Shown piece after piece: positions 53,990 through 63,670 of a stretch of DNA of 64,000 nt (its first letter is position 1; each line of letters begins with the position of its first letter). The stretch is from Lachnospiraceae bacterium (lineage in GTDB: Bacteria > Bacillota > Clostridia > Lachnospirales > Lachnospiraceae): contig FZRB01000006.1 in the NCBI GenBank assembly GCA_900199595.1, forward strand, positions 88,640 to 152,639. The letters run 5' to 3'. The notes under the pieces are model-generated. The model was not told the origin of the DNA. It saw only the letters and a list, made by a program, of their open reading frames with translations, and searched no databases. Position numbers and translations under genes: made by a program.

Positions 53990-55027
53990 CTACGCCGGAA
54001 CCTCTCCTACTTCGCGAACAAATATCTCATGAAGCGACAGTTCACTAAGATCAAACCTTACCACATTGACTCCATTTTCTATCAGAAGCTTAAGCAGATT
54101 ATTTGCCTGCTCATCACCCGTTACCTTAAGTATATATTCATATTCCTTTTCAGATACAAGCGTTGCTCCGGACTGCTCTATAAAAGGAGTGATATCCTGT
54201 TCAACCTTGATATTCAGATTAACTCTTCCATAGGACTTCTTAATATCATTCAGATTACCTGAAACAACAGCCTTCGATCTGTTAAGAATCGTTATGTCTG
54301 TACAGAACTCTTCCACAACCTCCATCTGGTGGCTGGACATGATAATGTACTTTCCGGCTGCTATCTGTTCCCTGACAACCTCTTTAAGAATGTCGGTATT
54401 TACCGGATCAAGTCCCGAAAATGGCTCGTCCAGCACCAGAAGCTCAGGATCTGAAAGCATAGCTATAAGAAACTGTATCTTCTGCTGATTACCCTTAGAC
54501 AACTGATCAGGACTCTGTAATTTAGTTTTCTTCTTTCTTTTTTTACCAGAAGCAGCTAATGAATCAGAACCGTCAGAGATTACATTTCCATTCTCATCAT
54601 ATCTTATACGGCCTTCCATCTCCTGCTTCTCAAGAAGCTCAGCAGCCTTCTCAGGGTAAATGTACTCCTCAACTTTAAGACGTTCAGCCCAGTATTTGAT
54701 TCTCTCATCAACAGTCTTTCTGTCGATACCTCTCAGCTCGCCAAAATATCTCATCTGATCAACCAGAGTATACTTTGGATAGAGGCCTCTTTCCTCAGCA
54801 AGATAACCGATGTTGCAGTTATCGAAGTTCAGTGGCTTATCATTCCATGTAACCTCTCCGCCATCCTTATCCAGCATACCGAGAATCATTCTTATCGAAG
54901 TAGTTTTACCTGCTCCATTAGTTCCAAGCAGTGCATATACTCCGGGCTTCGGCATTTCAAAGCTGATATGATCAACAACTACCTTTTCTCCGTATTTCTT
55001 ATACAGATCCTTTACAACCAGTGACAT
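53990..55027 (-). CDS. ABC exporter ATPase (NatA-like)
   Basis: A 345-aa ATPase. LGTNGAGKTTSIRMILGML is Walker A, LSKGNQQKIQFLIAMLSDP the signature and LLVLDEPFSGLDP Walker B, and SSHQMEVVEEFC the His switch. Between the Q-loop and the signature lies a long Lys-rich insert (around ASGKKRKKKTKLQ, about residues 152-164), which is unusual. The last 100 residues are the C-terminal domain common in NatA/YhaQ-like proteins. GGAGG precedes the start. Confidence 0.92.
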   Translation of the reverse strand: MSLVVKDLYKKYGEKVVVDHISFEMPKPGVYALLGTNGAGKTTSIRMILGMLDKDGGEVTWNDKPLNFDNCNIGYLAEERGLYPKYTLVDQMRYFGELRGIDRKTVDERIKYWAERLKVEEYIYPEKAAELLEKQEMEGRIRYDENGNVISDGSDSLAASGKKRKKKTKLQSPDQLSKGNQQKIQFLIAMLSDPELLVLDEPFSGLDPVNTDILKEVVREQIAAGKYIIMSSHQMEVVEEFCTDITILNRSKAVVSGNLNDIKKSYGRVNLNIKVEQDITPFIEQSGATLVSEKEYEYILKVTGDEQANNLLKLLIENGVNVVRFDLSELSLHEIFVREVGEVPA

Positions 55028-55043
55028 ACTTCATTCCTCCAAA

Positions 55044-55271
55044 TTAGATTTCTTTATATAATTTACCTTTGTATTTATTAAGTCCAAATGTACTAATCAG
55101 CAGACTTGCTGTGCATAATGCCAGGGAAACACAAACCTCTATCTCACATATCTCAAATACATCCAGCATTATGGTTACTATACCCGAAACAGCAAGTATT
55201 AGTGCAATACCATACATAACTCTTGCACAAACCGGAACATTCTTAAAACCTTTAAAATTTATAACCTTCAT
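55044..55271 (-). CDS. Small two-helix membrane protein heading the ABC operon
   Basis: About 75 aa, with two membrane segments (about residues 18-38 and 45-64) and a basic end (KYKGKLYKEI). The start at 55271 follows AGAGG eight bases ahead. It lies 16 bases before the ATPase gene and after a good promoter, so it is the first gene of the operon. No family is recognised. Confidence 0.65.
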   Translation of the reverse strand: MKVINFKGFKNVPVCARVMYGIALILAVSGIVTIMLDVFEICEIEVCVSLALCTASLLISTFGLNKYKGKLYKEI

Positions 55272-55359
55272 GATAACATCCTCTCTTTCATCCAATTAAA
55301 CTCTTTTAATTAACCTCATGTAATTACCCTTTCATCTTAATGATCATTTTGATGGTTAT

Positions 55360-55388
55360 AATATACAACCCTTATGACAATATGTCAA
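55360..55388 (-). promoter_or_regulatory. Sigma-A promoter of the ABC exporter operon
   Basis: On the minus strand TTGACA (55388-55383), 17-base spacer and TATATT (55365-55360). TGACA and TGTCA around TAT overlap the -35 box as a small inverted repeat. Confidence 0.75.
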
Positions 55389-55397
55389 GTATATTTT

Positions 55398-55432
55398 ACA
55401 TATTTTCGTAAATATGTTACTTATTGTAACAT
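55398..55432. promoter_or_regulatory. Two overlapping inverted repeats upstream of the ABC promoter
   Basis: ACATATTT-TCGT-AAATATGT (55398-55417) and ATGTTAC-TTATT-GTAACAT (55414-55432) are both perfect and share four bases. They lie just upstream of the -35 box, where an activator or repressor dimer could bind. Confidence 0.6.
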
Positions 55433-55549
55433 CACTTATAACCTGTATAATATCACAAAAGATTCCGGAGGCTTCGTATTTGTCGTAAAATGACATAAGA
55501 ATGTCGTAAATGGAAATAACGATGAATCATCTCAAAATAGTCGCACTGG

Positions 55550-55618
55550 AACAAAGAGTGTCGCTTGCGACACTCTCCGCGCGAGGCGCGTGTTGCCAAA
55601 GGCAACTATCTACCTATC
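55550..55618. repeat. Run of GC-rich hairpins
   Basis: Three hairpins in a row: GAGTGTCGC-TT-GCGACACTC, CGCGC-GAG-GCGCG and GTTGCC-AAA-GGCAAC. They stand out from the AT-rich surroundings and lead straight into the dispersed repeat at 55619. No gene is present in the 55,272-55,740 gap beyond the listed sites. Confidence 0.65.
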
Positions 55619-55688
55619 GCGCCGAGACGCATCCTTAGCGGAGCGTTTTTTGTATAATAGGGAACGCAGTTCCCTATTATACAAAAAA
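55619..55688 (+). repeat. Dispersed structured repeat, copy 1
   Basis: GCGCCGAGACGCATCC, then TTAGCGGAGCG and six T's, then a perfect 20-bp-arm inverted repeat: TTTTTTGTATAATAGGGAAC, loop GCA, and its complement. A second copy in the same direction lies at 63671. The pair flank the giant protein gene and the HicB-like gene. Confidence 0.8.
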
Positions 55689-55690
55689 AT

Positions 55691-55718
55691 GTGACAGCCA
55701 CTTATATGTGACTGCCAC
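55691..55718 (-). terminator. Intrinsic terminator of the giant secreted protein gene
   Basis: In minus-strand RNA, GUGGCAGUCAC pairs fully (two G-U wobbles) with GUGGCUGUCAC around AUAUAA, followed by AUUUUUUU. It begins 22 bases past the stop codon. Confidence 0.75.
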
Positions 55719-55740
55719 ACTATTTTGATTAGATTAAATC

Positions 55741-58700
55741 TTATTTGGTTATCTTAACCTTTTTCTTGCTGCTCCACTTACTATATACTTTCTTTTTATT
55801 TTTATCATAGACAAATGTCCTGACTCTTACGTAGTAGGTCCTATTCTTGGTAAGACCTGTTATTGTAAGCGAAGATTTTTTCTTAGTCGCATACTTCTTT
55901 TTCTTGCTACCCTTAAAGGCACTGTTAGTACAACACTGAACCTGATAACCATCTACTTTCTTCTTCTTTGTCCACTTAACAAGAATCTTTCTACCCTTCT
56001 TATTCTTAGCTGATTTCAGTCTTGTCTTAGGTGCAGTTATCTCTTTATCGTCATCATCAGGTTCTGCTGTCGCTGCCGGTTTAACAGTCGGTGTAGCTGT
56101 TGCAGTCGGCTTAGCCGTTGGTGTTGCCGTTGGCTTAGCTGTCGGAGTCTTTGTAGGCGTTGCCGTAGCAGGAGCCTTCGTAGGTGTAGCAGAAGCAGTT
56201 GCAGTAGCTGCTGCTGTAGCTGTAGGTGCAGCCGTTGCGTCACCGTTCGGTGTTGCTGTTGCCTCGCCGTTCGGAGTTGCCGATGGAGTTGCAGTAACTT
56301 CAGCATTCGGAGTAGCAGTTGCGTCTGCACTTGGTGTTGCTGTCGCTTCTACGTCCGGTGTTGCTGTTGCCTCGCCATCTGGGGTTGCCGTTGCATCTGC
56401 ATCAGGTGTTGCTGTCGCTTCTACGTCCGGTGTTGCTGTTGCGTCTGTTCCTGGTGTTGCCGTTGCGTCTGCATTTGGTGTTGCTGTTACATTTACATCA
56501 GGTGTAGGTGTTGCATCGCCGTTTGGTGTTGCCGTCGGAACTACAGCAGGTGTTATGGCAGGTGTTGGATTGCTACCAGGTGTAGGTGTTGCTGTTGCTT
56601 CTACATCTGGTGTAGGTGTTGCTGTTGGTTCTGCTGATGGCGAAGCCTCCGGTGTTGCTGTCGGTTCTGAAATAGCTTCATCAAAAGTAAGCTTTACTCT
56701 AAACTTTCCAGTCTTATCATCACTCCACATTCTCGCCACTAAATAATATTTATTTTCCGCATATAAAGTCTCGGTAACCTTAAAGTTATCATCTATTCCT
56801 GATTGATCATCGCTAGATAACGAAATAAAATCTGTATCATAGATTTCACCATATGTATCATACTCTCCAGTTGATTCAAATGAATATTTTCCACTCTTTT
56901 CAGGAGTAAATGCATATACTACTTTTTCTCCGGCCGTTGAAATATCTACAATCTTTGTTTCTCCTGCTGATATAGTTTCTGATGTCTGTTTATAGTCAAT
57001 TTGTACATAAAAACATACTTCCCTTACTTCTCCATAACCATCATTAACATTACATGTATAAGTCGAATCTTTTACTATATCATTGACAGTATATGAAGCT
57101 TTTACAGCATCTTTAATTATGCCATTATTATCATACCAGTCATAGGATACCTTAGATGTATCTTTTCCTTTTACTTCGATCTCAAATGTTGCAGAACCGC
57201 CTTTTGAAACCACTACAGTTTTACTTGTAGGCTCTTCCTCATTAGCGCCTACTGCTGAAGCAGAGAAATCATTATCTGTATATTCAGCGAACGTAAAATC
57301 ATAGCTTCCTGTATTTGAGACATCCGAAAATCCCAATTGATAATAATAGGTTTTCTTTGCTTCAAGCGTTCTCTTAATCATTGCATAACTTGAATTAGAC
57401 GAAATAATAAAATTCTTTTCAGAATCATATAGATTTATACTAATAGCTTTTTCAACATCCTTTGCCCATATCTTGTATTCAGTTGTTGAAGCCGGAGTAA
57501 ACTTATACCATACTGACTCACCAGCCTCATTTATAGTGACAGTTTTTGTAGTTCCTAATGTAAGGCTCTCTGCTGCTTCTGAATCATCAACGTCAATATA
57601 GAACCATACATATCCGTAAGAGCCATAACCATCAGATGCTATACAATAATATGTTCTTTTCCCATTAATGCTTTCTATACTTAAAGTATCACCTGTTTCA
57701 TCTTTAATTAATGTACCTTCATCCTCTGAAGAATCATAACTATACCATTCATATGATATCTTATCATCTACATCAGCGCTTATAACCACCTTAAGATCTA
57801 CAGGATTACCCTTCTTAACAAGCATATCGACATCAATCTCATTTTCTGTACCTGCTGCAAATGCTTTGAAGTTGTTATTCATATAAATTTCAAACTGAAC
57901 AGAGTCTGAATTACCATAGCAGTCTGTAACTTCACATTTATAACACTCGTATTTCATTAATGGATCAGTAACATAAGTATCAGAATTAGCATCTTGAATT
58001 TTAACATATTTCCAATTATCTTCATCACCTACTTTAACATACCATTGATAAGAAATGCCCTCTTTAACTGCAGCATTTGCCTGAACTTTTAATTCTTTAG
58101 TTGTTTTTGGTTTTACATTTAGTACAGTACTTGACTCATCACTACCATAAACTGTAGCACTGAGCTTATTATCTATTTCGATAGTAAAATACAGATCAGC
58201 ACTACCACTGAAACCATCACTTATATAACAATAGTATCTGCCATAACCAGATACATTATTGATTGTATATGATCCGGTATCGGCATTATCTATCTGCACA
58301 TAATCTTCAATCTTATCATTATATTTATACCATTCATAAGATAATCTAGAGCTGTTATCGGCATTAACAACGGTTTTTAACGTTACATCATCTCCGGCAT
58401 CAACCTGATAAGTCTTATCTGTATCTCTATCAGTACCATCTATATATGCATTGAAGCCATTATTTATAATGATGTAATAGCATAACAAAACAGAATTACC
58501 ATATCCATCGGTGACCTCACAGTAATAATCCGTTGAACTCTCAATATTCTTTAATGAAAGCGTATTCGCATTCTCACCCTGAAGAGTATTATAATGATCA
58601 TCCATCCATTCATATTTGAGCATACTACCATCATTAGCTGTAGCTGTGGCTGTAAGTATCATATTACTCAAAGGTGCTACTTCAATATCTATACTTTCTT

Positions 58701-61700
58701 TCTTATTCTCAGCATCAGCATATGCAACCAGATCATTCTTTATCTTGATTTTGTAATGTACTGATTTTGAATTACCATACTCGTCATATACAGTACATTC
58801 GTATTGTCTTCCAGATGTCAGTTCAGGAGTTGTAAATGCAGCTGAAGTCTCTTTATTTAAAACTCTGTCTCCTGTTATATCATACCAGGTATATGTGAAC
58901 TTAGCTCCTTCAGGTGCATCAACCTCAACTTCAAGAGTAATTGACTTTCCGGACTCAATTTCATATTCCGCATCAGTCAGTCCTGATTCTTTGTCTGAAA
59001 CTTCAAAATTAGATTTGACGTTTATATAATAATATATTGTTTCTTCAGAACCATAACCATCTAATATATGTACATAGTATCGCTGAGGTCCGGTTATATT
59101 CTTAATCTCAAAGGTTTTATCATTTGCTCCACTGATACTGTTTCCACTACTCCAGTTATACCACTGGTATTTAACTTTATCCTCGTTATCCATTTTGATA
59201 TAAGGCGCAAGAGTCAAATCATCTCCCGGATTAACATATATGTCAGTAGTCTTTGAATAATTGTCTTCACTGATTTGAGCAGCAAAACCATTATCGATAC
59301 AAATATTAAATTCCAGTTCCTTCTTGTTATCATATTTATCAGAAACTGTACAAATATATGTTTTGCTTCCATTTTCAGTTATTTTAAGAGTATTTGATTT
59401 TTCCGATAATGTGGTATCTGTTGATATATTTTTCCATGAATATGTTATATCACTGTTGTCCTTTGTTGAAGCAGTAACTGAAAGAGTTGCTGTCTCTCCA
59501 GGTTTTACATAAACAGTCTTTGAAGTAACATCTTCATCATATTCATCTTTTTCTATATAAGCAGTAAGATTATCATCCTCAGCTAAACTGATATAGAAAT
59601 AGACATCATCACTATTATATCCATCAGAAACGTAACAACGATAAGCACAGGAATTAGTTACATTCTCAACTTTTAATGTATCTCCGTGTGAATTAAGATC
59701 ATTTCCGTTTTCATCATACCATGTATAAGTTATATCATCAGCAACATCTGACTGGGCAACTACCTTGAGTGTCACATCTGCTCCAGATTCAACAGTAATA
59801 TTATCATCACCATCTGCCTTTGCCTTGAAATTTGTTTCTACAAACACATTAAATGTTACTGTTTTTGAATTTCCGAAACAATCTCTTACTTCACATGAAT
59901 AATTGCTATCCGGATATTTATCTGTAACAACCAACTTATTTGAGTCTGCATTTGAAATGACTTCATAATCTGAGTCATACCATGCAAAAGTCATTCCTGT
60001 TGTAATATCCGCTTCCGTTTCCACCTCAAGTGTAAGTGTATCTCCAGGATTTATGGTAACATCCTTGCTAGTAGCAAAACTGGACATTCCCTCAGGATAT
60101 GCCTTGAAGTTATTTTGAATATAAATATTAAAATAGACATCTTCATAAGTGCCATATCCATCTTCAACTCTACAGTAATAAGATGTATTTTTTGTTACAT
60201 TTTTCACTTCATAAGTATCTGTAGTTTCACCATCTATTTTGTCACCATCAGAATCATACCAGGTAAATGATTTCTTATCATCTACATCCATTTCAGCAAT
60301 GACCTTAAGAGTTGCACTGCCATCATTTTTAATGTAAATATCCTTTGAATTACCTGGATTTTCGCCCTCAGGATGAGCAACGAAACTATTATCTAAATAA
60401 ATACTAAAATATACTTTTTCAGTATTGTTATAGCTGTCCGTAACAATACATGTATATTTTTTTGCTACTAGAATATTCTTAACTGAAAGCTTTGATGTAT
60501 CAGCCCCTTCTACTATCTCATCATCTTTATACCAGGTATAGGAGATTCCTTCCATATTGTCAGCTGATACATAAACAGAAAGCTCTTTATTCTCTTTCGG
60601 TGATACATACACATTTTTATATGTAGAACCAAGATTCTCTCCTTCAGGATAGACAACAAGATTATTATCAATTCTTACATGGAATAATACGCTTTCAGAA
60701 TTACCATAACCATCATTAATTCTGCATATATAATCAGCTTTCTCTGTAACCCCTTTCAGTTTTAGAACCTTTTCCCCATCGTTATCAAGCTTCTCATTTG
60801 TATTAGCATCAGACCACTCAATAGACATTTTGCTTTCGTCTTTTGCTTCTACAACAACCTCAAGATCAACATCAGCATTCTTCTTCACATACAAAGTGTC
60901 AGTGTAATCCTTTGAATGAGCACTAAATTCATTATCAATAAAAATTTCAAAGTGCACGAAAGCTGTATTTCCATATTTATCCTCAACTGTACATCGATAT
61001 GCTTTATCTTCAACCAGTTTAGGAGTTGTAAATGTTGCAGAAGTTTCTTCCAATACTTTTGGTGCATCACCAGTTTCATCAGTCCATGTATACTTTAAAC
61101 CGGCTGTATCATCAGCAGATGCTATTATTTTAAATGTTTTTTCTTCATTAGGAACTGCGGATATATAACAATAATCACCATACTCTGAATATCCTTCGGC
61201 ATATACTTTAAGCTTATTATCCACACGCACATAATAAGATAATACTACAGTATTATCGGAATATGAATCGGATACCTCACAAAGATAATTAGCAGGCTCT
61301 GTAACTGATGTAATAGTATATTCTGAAGGATCTGCATCTTCTCCTAAATCAATAACTTTAAATTCATCTGTTTCTTTATTATGTTTCTTCCATACATACT
61401 TCACACCTGAAGTATCATTTGCAGAAACTATCGGTTTAAGTGTTACTGATTTTTTAGGTTCTACATATTCTTCCTTATAGTCATATGTGATATCATTCTC
61501 ATCCATCCATGCATATGCAGATAAATTATTATCCACATTCACATAATAATATAAATTTTCAAAACTATTGGAATATGAATCGGACACAACGCAAAGATAA
61601 ATTGCAGACTCTGTGACAGATTCGATTGTATATTCTGAAGGATCTGCAGCTTCTCCTAAATCAATAACTTCATATTCTTCTTTTTCATTATTAAGTATCA

Positions 61701-61701
61701 A
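55741..61701 (-). CDS. Giant repetitive secreted protein, C-terminal part (frameshifted)
   Basis: A 1,986-codon frame; its apparent TTG start is not real but the point where the frame of the gene at 61691-63091 has shifted. It consists of about 17 Ig-like units of 85-100 residues, each with a YTWYD-type core Trp and Cys (for example YSWKN...YICTVSD) and a recurring VDNxLxAY hinge. Near the C-terminus come two PPC-like domains (SVWYKFTPAST; VVYAFTPEKSG), a linker of A/T/P repeats (ATATPDVEATATP), and a fibronectin III-like basic end (VDGYQVQCCTNSAFKG). No LPXTG anchor or late membrane helix is seen, so it is secreted or held by the basic end. It may act in adhesion. Confidence 0.85.
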   Translation of the reverse strand: MILNNEKEEYEVIDLGEAADPSEYTIESVTESAIYLCVVSDSYSNSFENLYYYVNVDNNLSAYAWMDENDITYDYKEEYVEPKKSVTLKPIVSANDTSGVKYVWKKHNKETDEFKVIDLGEDADPSEYTITSVTEPANYLCEVSDSYSDNTVVLSYYVRVDNKLKVYAEGYSEYGDYCYISAVPNEEKTFKIIASADDTAGLKYTWTDETGDAPKVLEETSATFTTPKLVEDKAYRCTVEDKYGNTAFVHFEIFIDNEFSAHSKDYTDTLYVKKNADVDLEVVVEAKDESKMSIEWSDANTNEKLDNDGEKVLKLKGVTEKADYICRINDGYGNSESVLFHVRIDNNLVVYPEGENLGSTYKNVYVSPKENKELSVYVSADNMEGISYTWYKDDEIVEGADTSKLSVKNILVAKKYTCIVTDSYNNTEKVYFSIYLDNSFVAHPEGENPGNSKDIYIKNDGSATLKVIAEMDVDDKKSFTWYDSDGDKIDGETTDTYEVKNVTKNTSYYCRVEDGYGTYEDVYFNIYIQNNFKAYPEGMSSFATSKDVTINPGDTLTLEVETEADITTGMTFAWYDSDYEVISNADSNKLVVTDKYPDSNYSCEVRDCFGNSKTVTFNVFVETNFKAKADGDDNITVESGADVTLKVVAQSDVADDITYTWYDENGNDLNSHGDTLKVENVTNSCAYRCYVSDGYNSDDVYFYISLAEDDNLTAYIEKDEYDEDVTSKTVYVKPGETATLSVTASTKDNSDITYSWKNISTDTTLSEKSNTLKITENGSKTYICTVSDKYDNKKELEFNICIDNGFAAQISEDNYSKTTDIYVNPGDDLTLAPYIKMDNEDKVKYQWYNWSSGNSISGANDKTFEIKNITGPQRYYVHILDGYGSEETIYYYINVKSNFEVSDKESGLTDAEYEIESGKSITLEVEVDAPEGAKFTYTWYDITGDRVLNKETSAAFTTPELTSGRQYECTVYDEYGNSKSVHYKIKIKNDLVAYADAENKKESIDIEVAPLSNMILTATATANDGSMLKYEWMDDHYNTLQGENANTLSLKNIESSTDYYCEVTDGYGNSVLLCYYIIINNGFNAYIDGTDRDTDKTYQVDAGDDVTLKTVVNADNSSRLSYEWYKYNDKIEDYVQIDNADTGSYTINNVSGYGRYYCYISDGFSGSADLYFTIEIDNKLSATVYGSDESSTVLNVKPKTTKELKVQANAAVKEGISYQWYVKVGDEDNWKYVKIQDANSDTYVTDPLMKYECYKCEVTDCYGNSDSVQFEIYMNNNFKAFAAGTENEIDVDMLVKKGNPVDLKVVISADVDDKISYEWYSYDSSEDEGTLIKDETGDTLSIESINGKRTYYCIASDGYGSYGYVWFYIDVDDSEAAESLTLGTTKTVTINEAGESVWYKFTPASTTEYKIWAKDVEKAISINLYDSEKNFIISSNSSYAMIKRTLEAKKTYYYQLGFSDVSNTGSYDFTFAEYTDNDFSASAVGANEEEPTSKTVVVSKGGSATFEIEVKGKDTSKVSYDWYDNNGIIKDAVKASYTVNDIVKDSTYTCNVNDGYGEVREVCFYVQIDYKQTSETISAGETKIVDISTAGEKVVYAFTPEKSGKYSFESTGEYDTYGEIYDTDFISLSSDDQSGIDDNFKVTETLYAENKYYLVARMWSDDKTGKFRVKLTFDEAISEPTATPEASPSAEPTATPTPDVEATATPTPGSNPTPAITPAVVPTATPNGDATPTPDVNVTATPNADATATPGTDATATPDVEATATPDADATATPDGEATATPDVEATATPSADATATPNAEVTATPSATPNGEATATPNGDATAAPTATAAATATASATPTKAPATATPTKTPTAKPTATPTAKPTATATPTVKPAATAEPDDDDKEITAPKTRLKSAKNKKGRKILVKWTKKKKVDGYQVQCCTNSAFKGSKKKKYATKKKSSLTITGLTKNRTYYVRVRTFVYDKNKKKVYSKWSSKKKVKITK
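61411..61526. repeat. Near-identical internal repeat, copy 1
   Basis: These 116 bases match 61694-61809 with a single difference, at a fixed offset of 283. They code for the same protein stretch, YAWMDENDITYDYKEEY with its VEPKKSVTLKP end, in two neighbouring units. Confidence 0.9.
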
Positions 61702-63091
61702 TTGCAGAAACTATCGGTTTAAGTGTTACTGATTTTTTAGGTTCTACATATTCTTCCTTATAGTCATATGTGATATCATTCTCATCCATCCATGCATATG
61801 CAGATAAATCATTATCTACATATATATTAAAGTATACATTTTGAGTATCAGAACCAAACGAATCATCGACATAACATACATAAGTATGAGAACCATCTAT
61901 TTCCGCGATACTATATGAAGCCTTATTATTCTCTAAAAGGGTATCACCGTCATACCAGGTATAAGTAATTCCATTAGTATTTTCCGCCTCTGCTACTACT
62001 TCAAGTTTTACAGAAGCCTTAGGTTTTACATTAATATCAACCGAATCATTATCAGGATAACCGGCCGGATATGCTACAAGATTATTACTCGTAGTACTAA
62101 TATAATAATCAACCCAGCTTTTATATTCATATGAATCAGATACACAACATTTATAGTACTCATAATTTGATGAAGCGCTTACTTCAAGAGTACTAGTTTT
62201 TTCATCCTTTATTAGAGATAATTCATTAGTTTCCTGATCAACTTTATACCAGGAATAAGTTATATTATTATCATCAAAAGCTTCAGCATATGCCTTTAAA
62301 TCAATACTCCCCTTAGGTGAAATCTCGTATGAAGCTTCTGAAACCTTATTATTTTCATCATCTAACGTATAAGCATAAAGATCATTATCTGGATGAATAA
62401 TAAACGTAACTGTATGAGAAACATTCGAAGAATTAGTCACCTTACAATAATACACATTTGATGCAACAGAAGAACCATTCAATGTATAAGTGCTTGAATT
62501 ATAATACAGATCAACTATTTTATTGTCAGAATCTTTTATATACCACATATAAGAATAATAAGCCGCACCTTCGGTTGTTACATTTGCAGTTAATTCTGTA
62601 CTTTCTTCTGAATCAAAAATAACATCCGTTGTATCAGATTCAGTATTATTTGCACAAACAGTAAAATCTGCCGGAGTTTCTGTTAATTTAACATCAAAAG
62701 AATCGGTAATCGAAGAATCTTCAAAAAAAACTTGAAAGTAATAACATTGACCCTTCTCAAACTTTCGATCAATAATAAAATCAGTAGAATTATATGAATA
62801 AGCTGAATATGATTCATTTTCATAATCATATAACCAACAAAAGACACGCGTTTTACTAATTGAAGTAAAAGAATAACATGAAGTTTCAGTTGGAATAAAT
62901 TTAAAATATCTTGAACTATCCTCTTCACTCAAAGATACCGTTTTAGTATCTCCGGAACTTATCTCGATGGCTGTCTCATACGACTTGCCATCCCCTTCCT
63001 CTGCCCTCGCTGTTATGGCAGTATGCGGAAATAGCCCGATAATCATAGCCATAGCCAGAATTGCAGCCAGAGTTCTTTTTAACTCTCTCAT
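61691..63091 (-). CDS. Giant repetitive secreted protein, N-terminal part (frameshifted)
   Basis: A 466-codon frame with a Gram-positive signal peptide (RTLAAILAMAMIIGLFPHTA, cut near ARA-EEG). GAGGAGG precedes the start at 63091. After the signal comes a PPC-like domain (SSRYFKFIPTETSCYSF), then Ig-like units as in the C-terminal part. The frame stops in the middle of a unit, right after SVTLKPIVSAIDT, because 29 bases present in the next unit are lacking. The two parts together would make one protein of about 2,450 residues. Confidence 0.87.
   Translation of the reverse strand: MRELKRTLAAILAMAMIIGLFPHTAITARAEEGDGKSYETAIEISSGDTKTVSLSEEDSSRYFKFIPTETSCYSFTSISKTRVFCWLYDYENESYSAYSYNSTDFIIDRKFEKGQCYYFQVFFEDSSITDSFDVKLTETPADFTVCANNTESDTTDVIFDSEESTELTANVTTEGAAYYSYMWYIKDSDNKIVDLYYNSSTYTLNGSSVASNVYYCKVTNSSNVSHTVTFIIHPDNDLYAYTLDDENNKVSEASYEISPKGSIDLKAYAEAFDDNNITYSWYKVDQETNELSLIKDEKTSTLEVSASSNYEYYKCCVSDSYEYKSWVDYYISTTSNNLVAYPAGYPDNDSVDINVKPKASVKLEVVAEAENTNGITYTWYDGDTLLENNKASYSIAEIDGSHTYVCYVDDSFGSDTQNVYFNIYVDNDLSAYAWMDENDITYDYKEEYVEPKKSVTLKPIVSAIDT
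61694..61809. repeat. Near-identical internal repeat, copy 2
   Basis: Partner of 61411-61526 (115 of 116 bases the same). The upstream neighbouring parts of the two units match at an offset of 312, not 283, so exactly 29 bases are missing at its left edge (near 61693). Confidence 0.9.
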
Positions 63092-63306
63092 ATTTCTGTC
63101 TCCTCCTCTTTTTATCATGCAAAACCTTTGTGTGATTTACATAATATTTTTTAAAAAACTTGTTAAAATTATACAACTTTTCACCATAAAAAACAATGAA
63201 GAAGATGGGGTTTTGATGCTTTTTAATTAATTGATTATTTATATATTCTCGTATAGAATTAACTTAAAGAATTTATTGAATTAATTGATGAAAAGGAGTG
63301 ATCAAT

Positions 63307-63663
63307 ATGAAGTCTAACTTAATGGAATATAAAGGATATAAGGCTTCTATTTGCTATGATAAAGAAGATGAAATCTTTGTTGGAGAGGTTTTTGGTGTAA
63401 ATGACCTTTTGAGCTTTCACGGAAAGTCAATAGACGAATTAAAATCTTCTTTTCATAATTGTATAGATAATTATCTGGATTTATGCCAAAGCATAAATAA
63501 AGAACCTGACAAATACTTTTCAGGATGTTTTAATGTAAGGACAAATCCATCTTTACATAAAAGATTATCTGAATATGCCGTTATAAATAATTGTTCTTTA
63601 AATCAGGTAATTACAATGGCATTAGAAAACTTTTTAATACCAGTAGACGGTAATAGCTCGTGA
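63307..63663 (+). CDS. HicB-like protein with ribbon-helix-helix end, no HicA partner
   Basis: About 118 aa. The first 65 residues are the HicB fold (KGYKASICYDKEDEIFVGEV, then SIDELKSSFHNCIDNYL). The end (FNVRTNPSLHKRLSEYAVIN and onward to ALENFL) is a ribbon-helix-helix DNA-binding domain of HicB type. The start at 63307 follows AAGGAG by eight bases; a GTG at 63298 is less likely. In HicAB pairs HicB neutralises the HicA RNase. No HicA gene is seen on either side, so it is an orphan, perhaps a free-standing regulator. Confidence 0.85.
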   Translation: MKSNLMEYKGYKASICYDKEDEIFVGEVFGVNDLLSFHGKSIDELKSSFHNCIDNYLDLCQSINKEPDKYFSGCFNVRTNPSLHKRLSEYAVINNCSLNQVITMALENFLIPVDGNSS

Positions 63664-63670
63664 AATTTAT

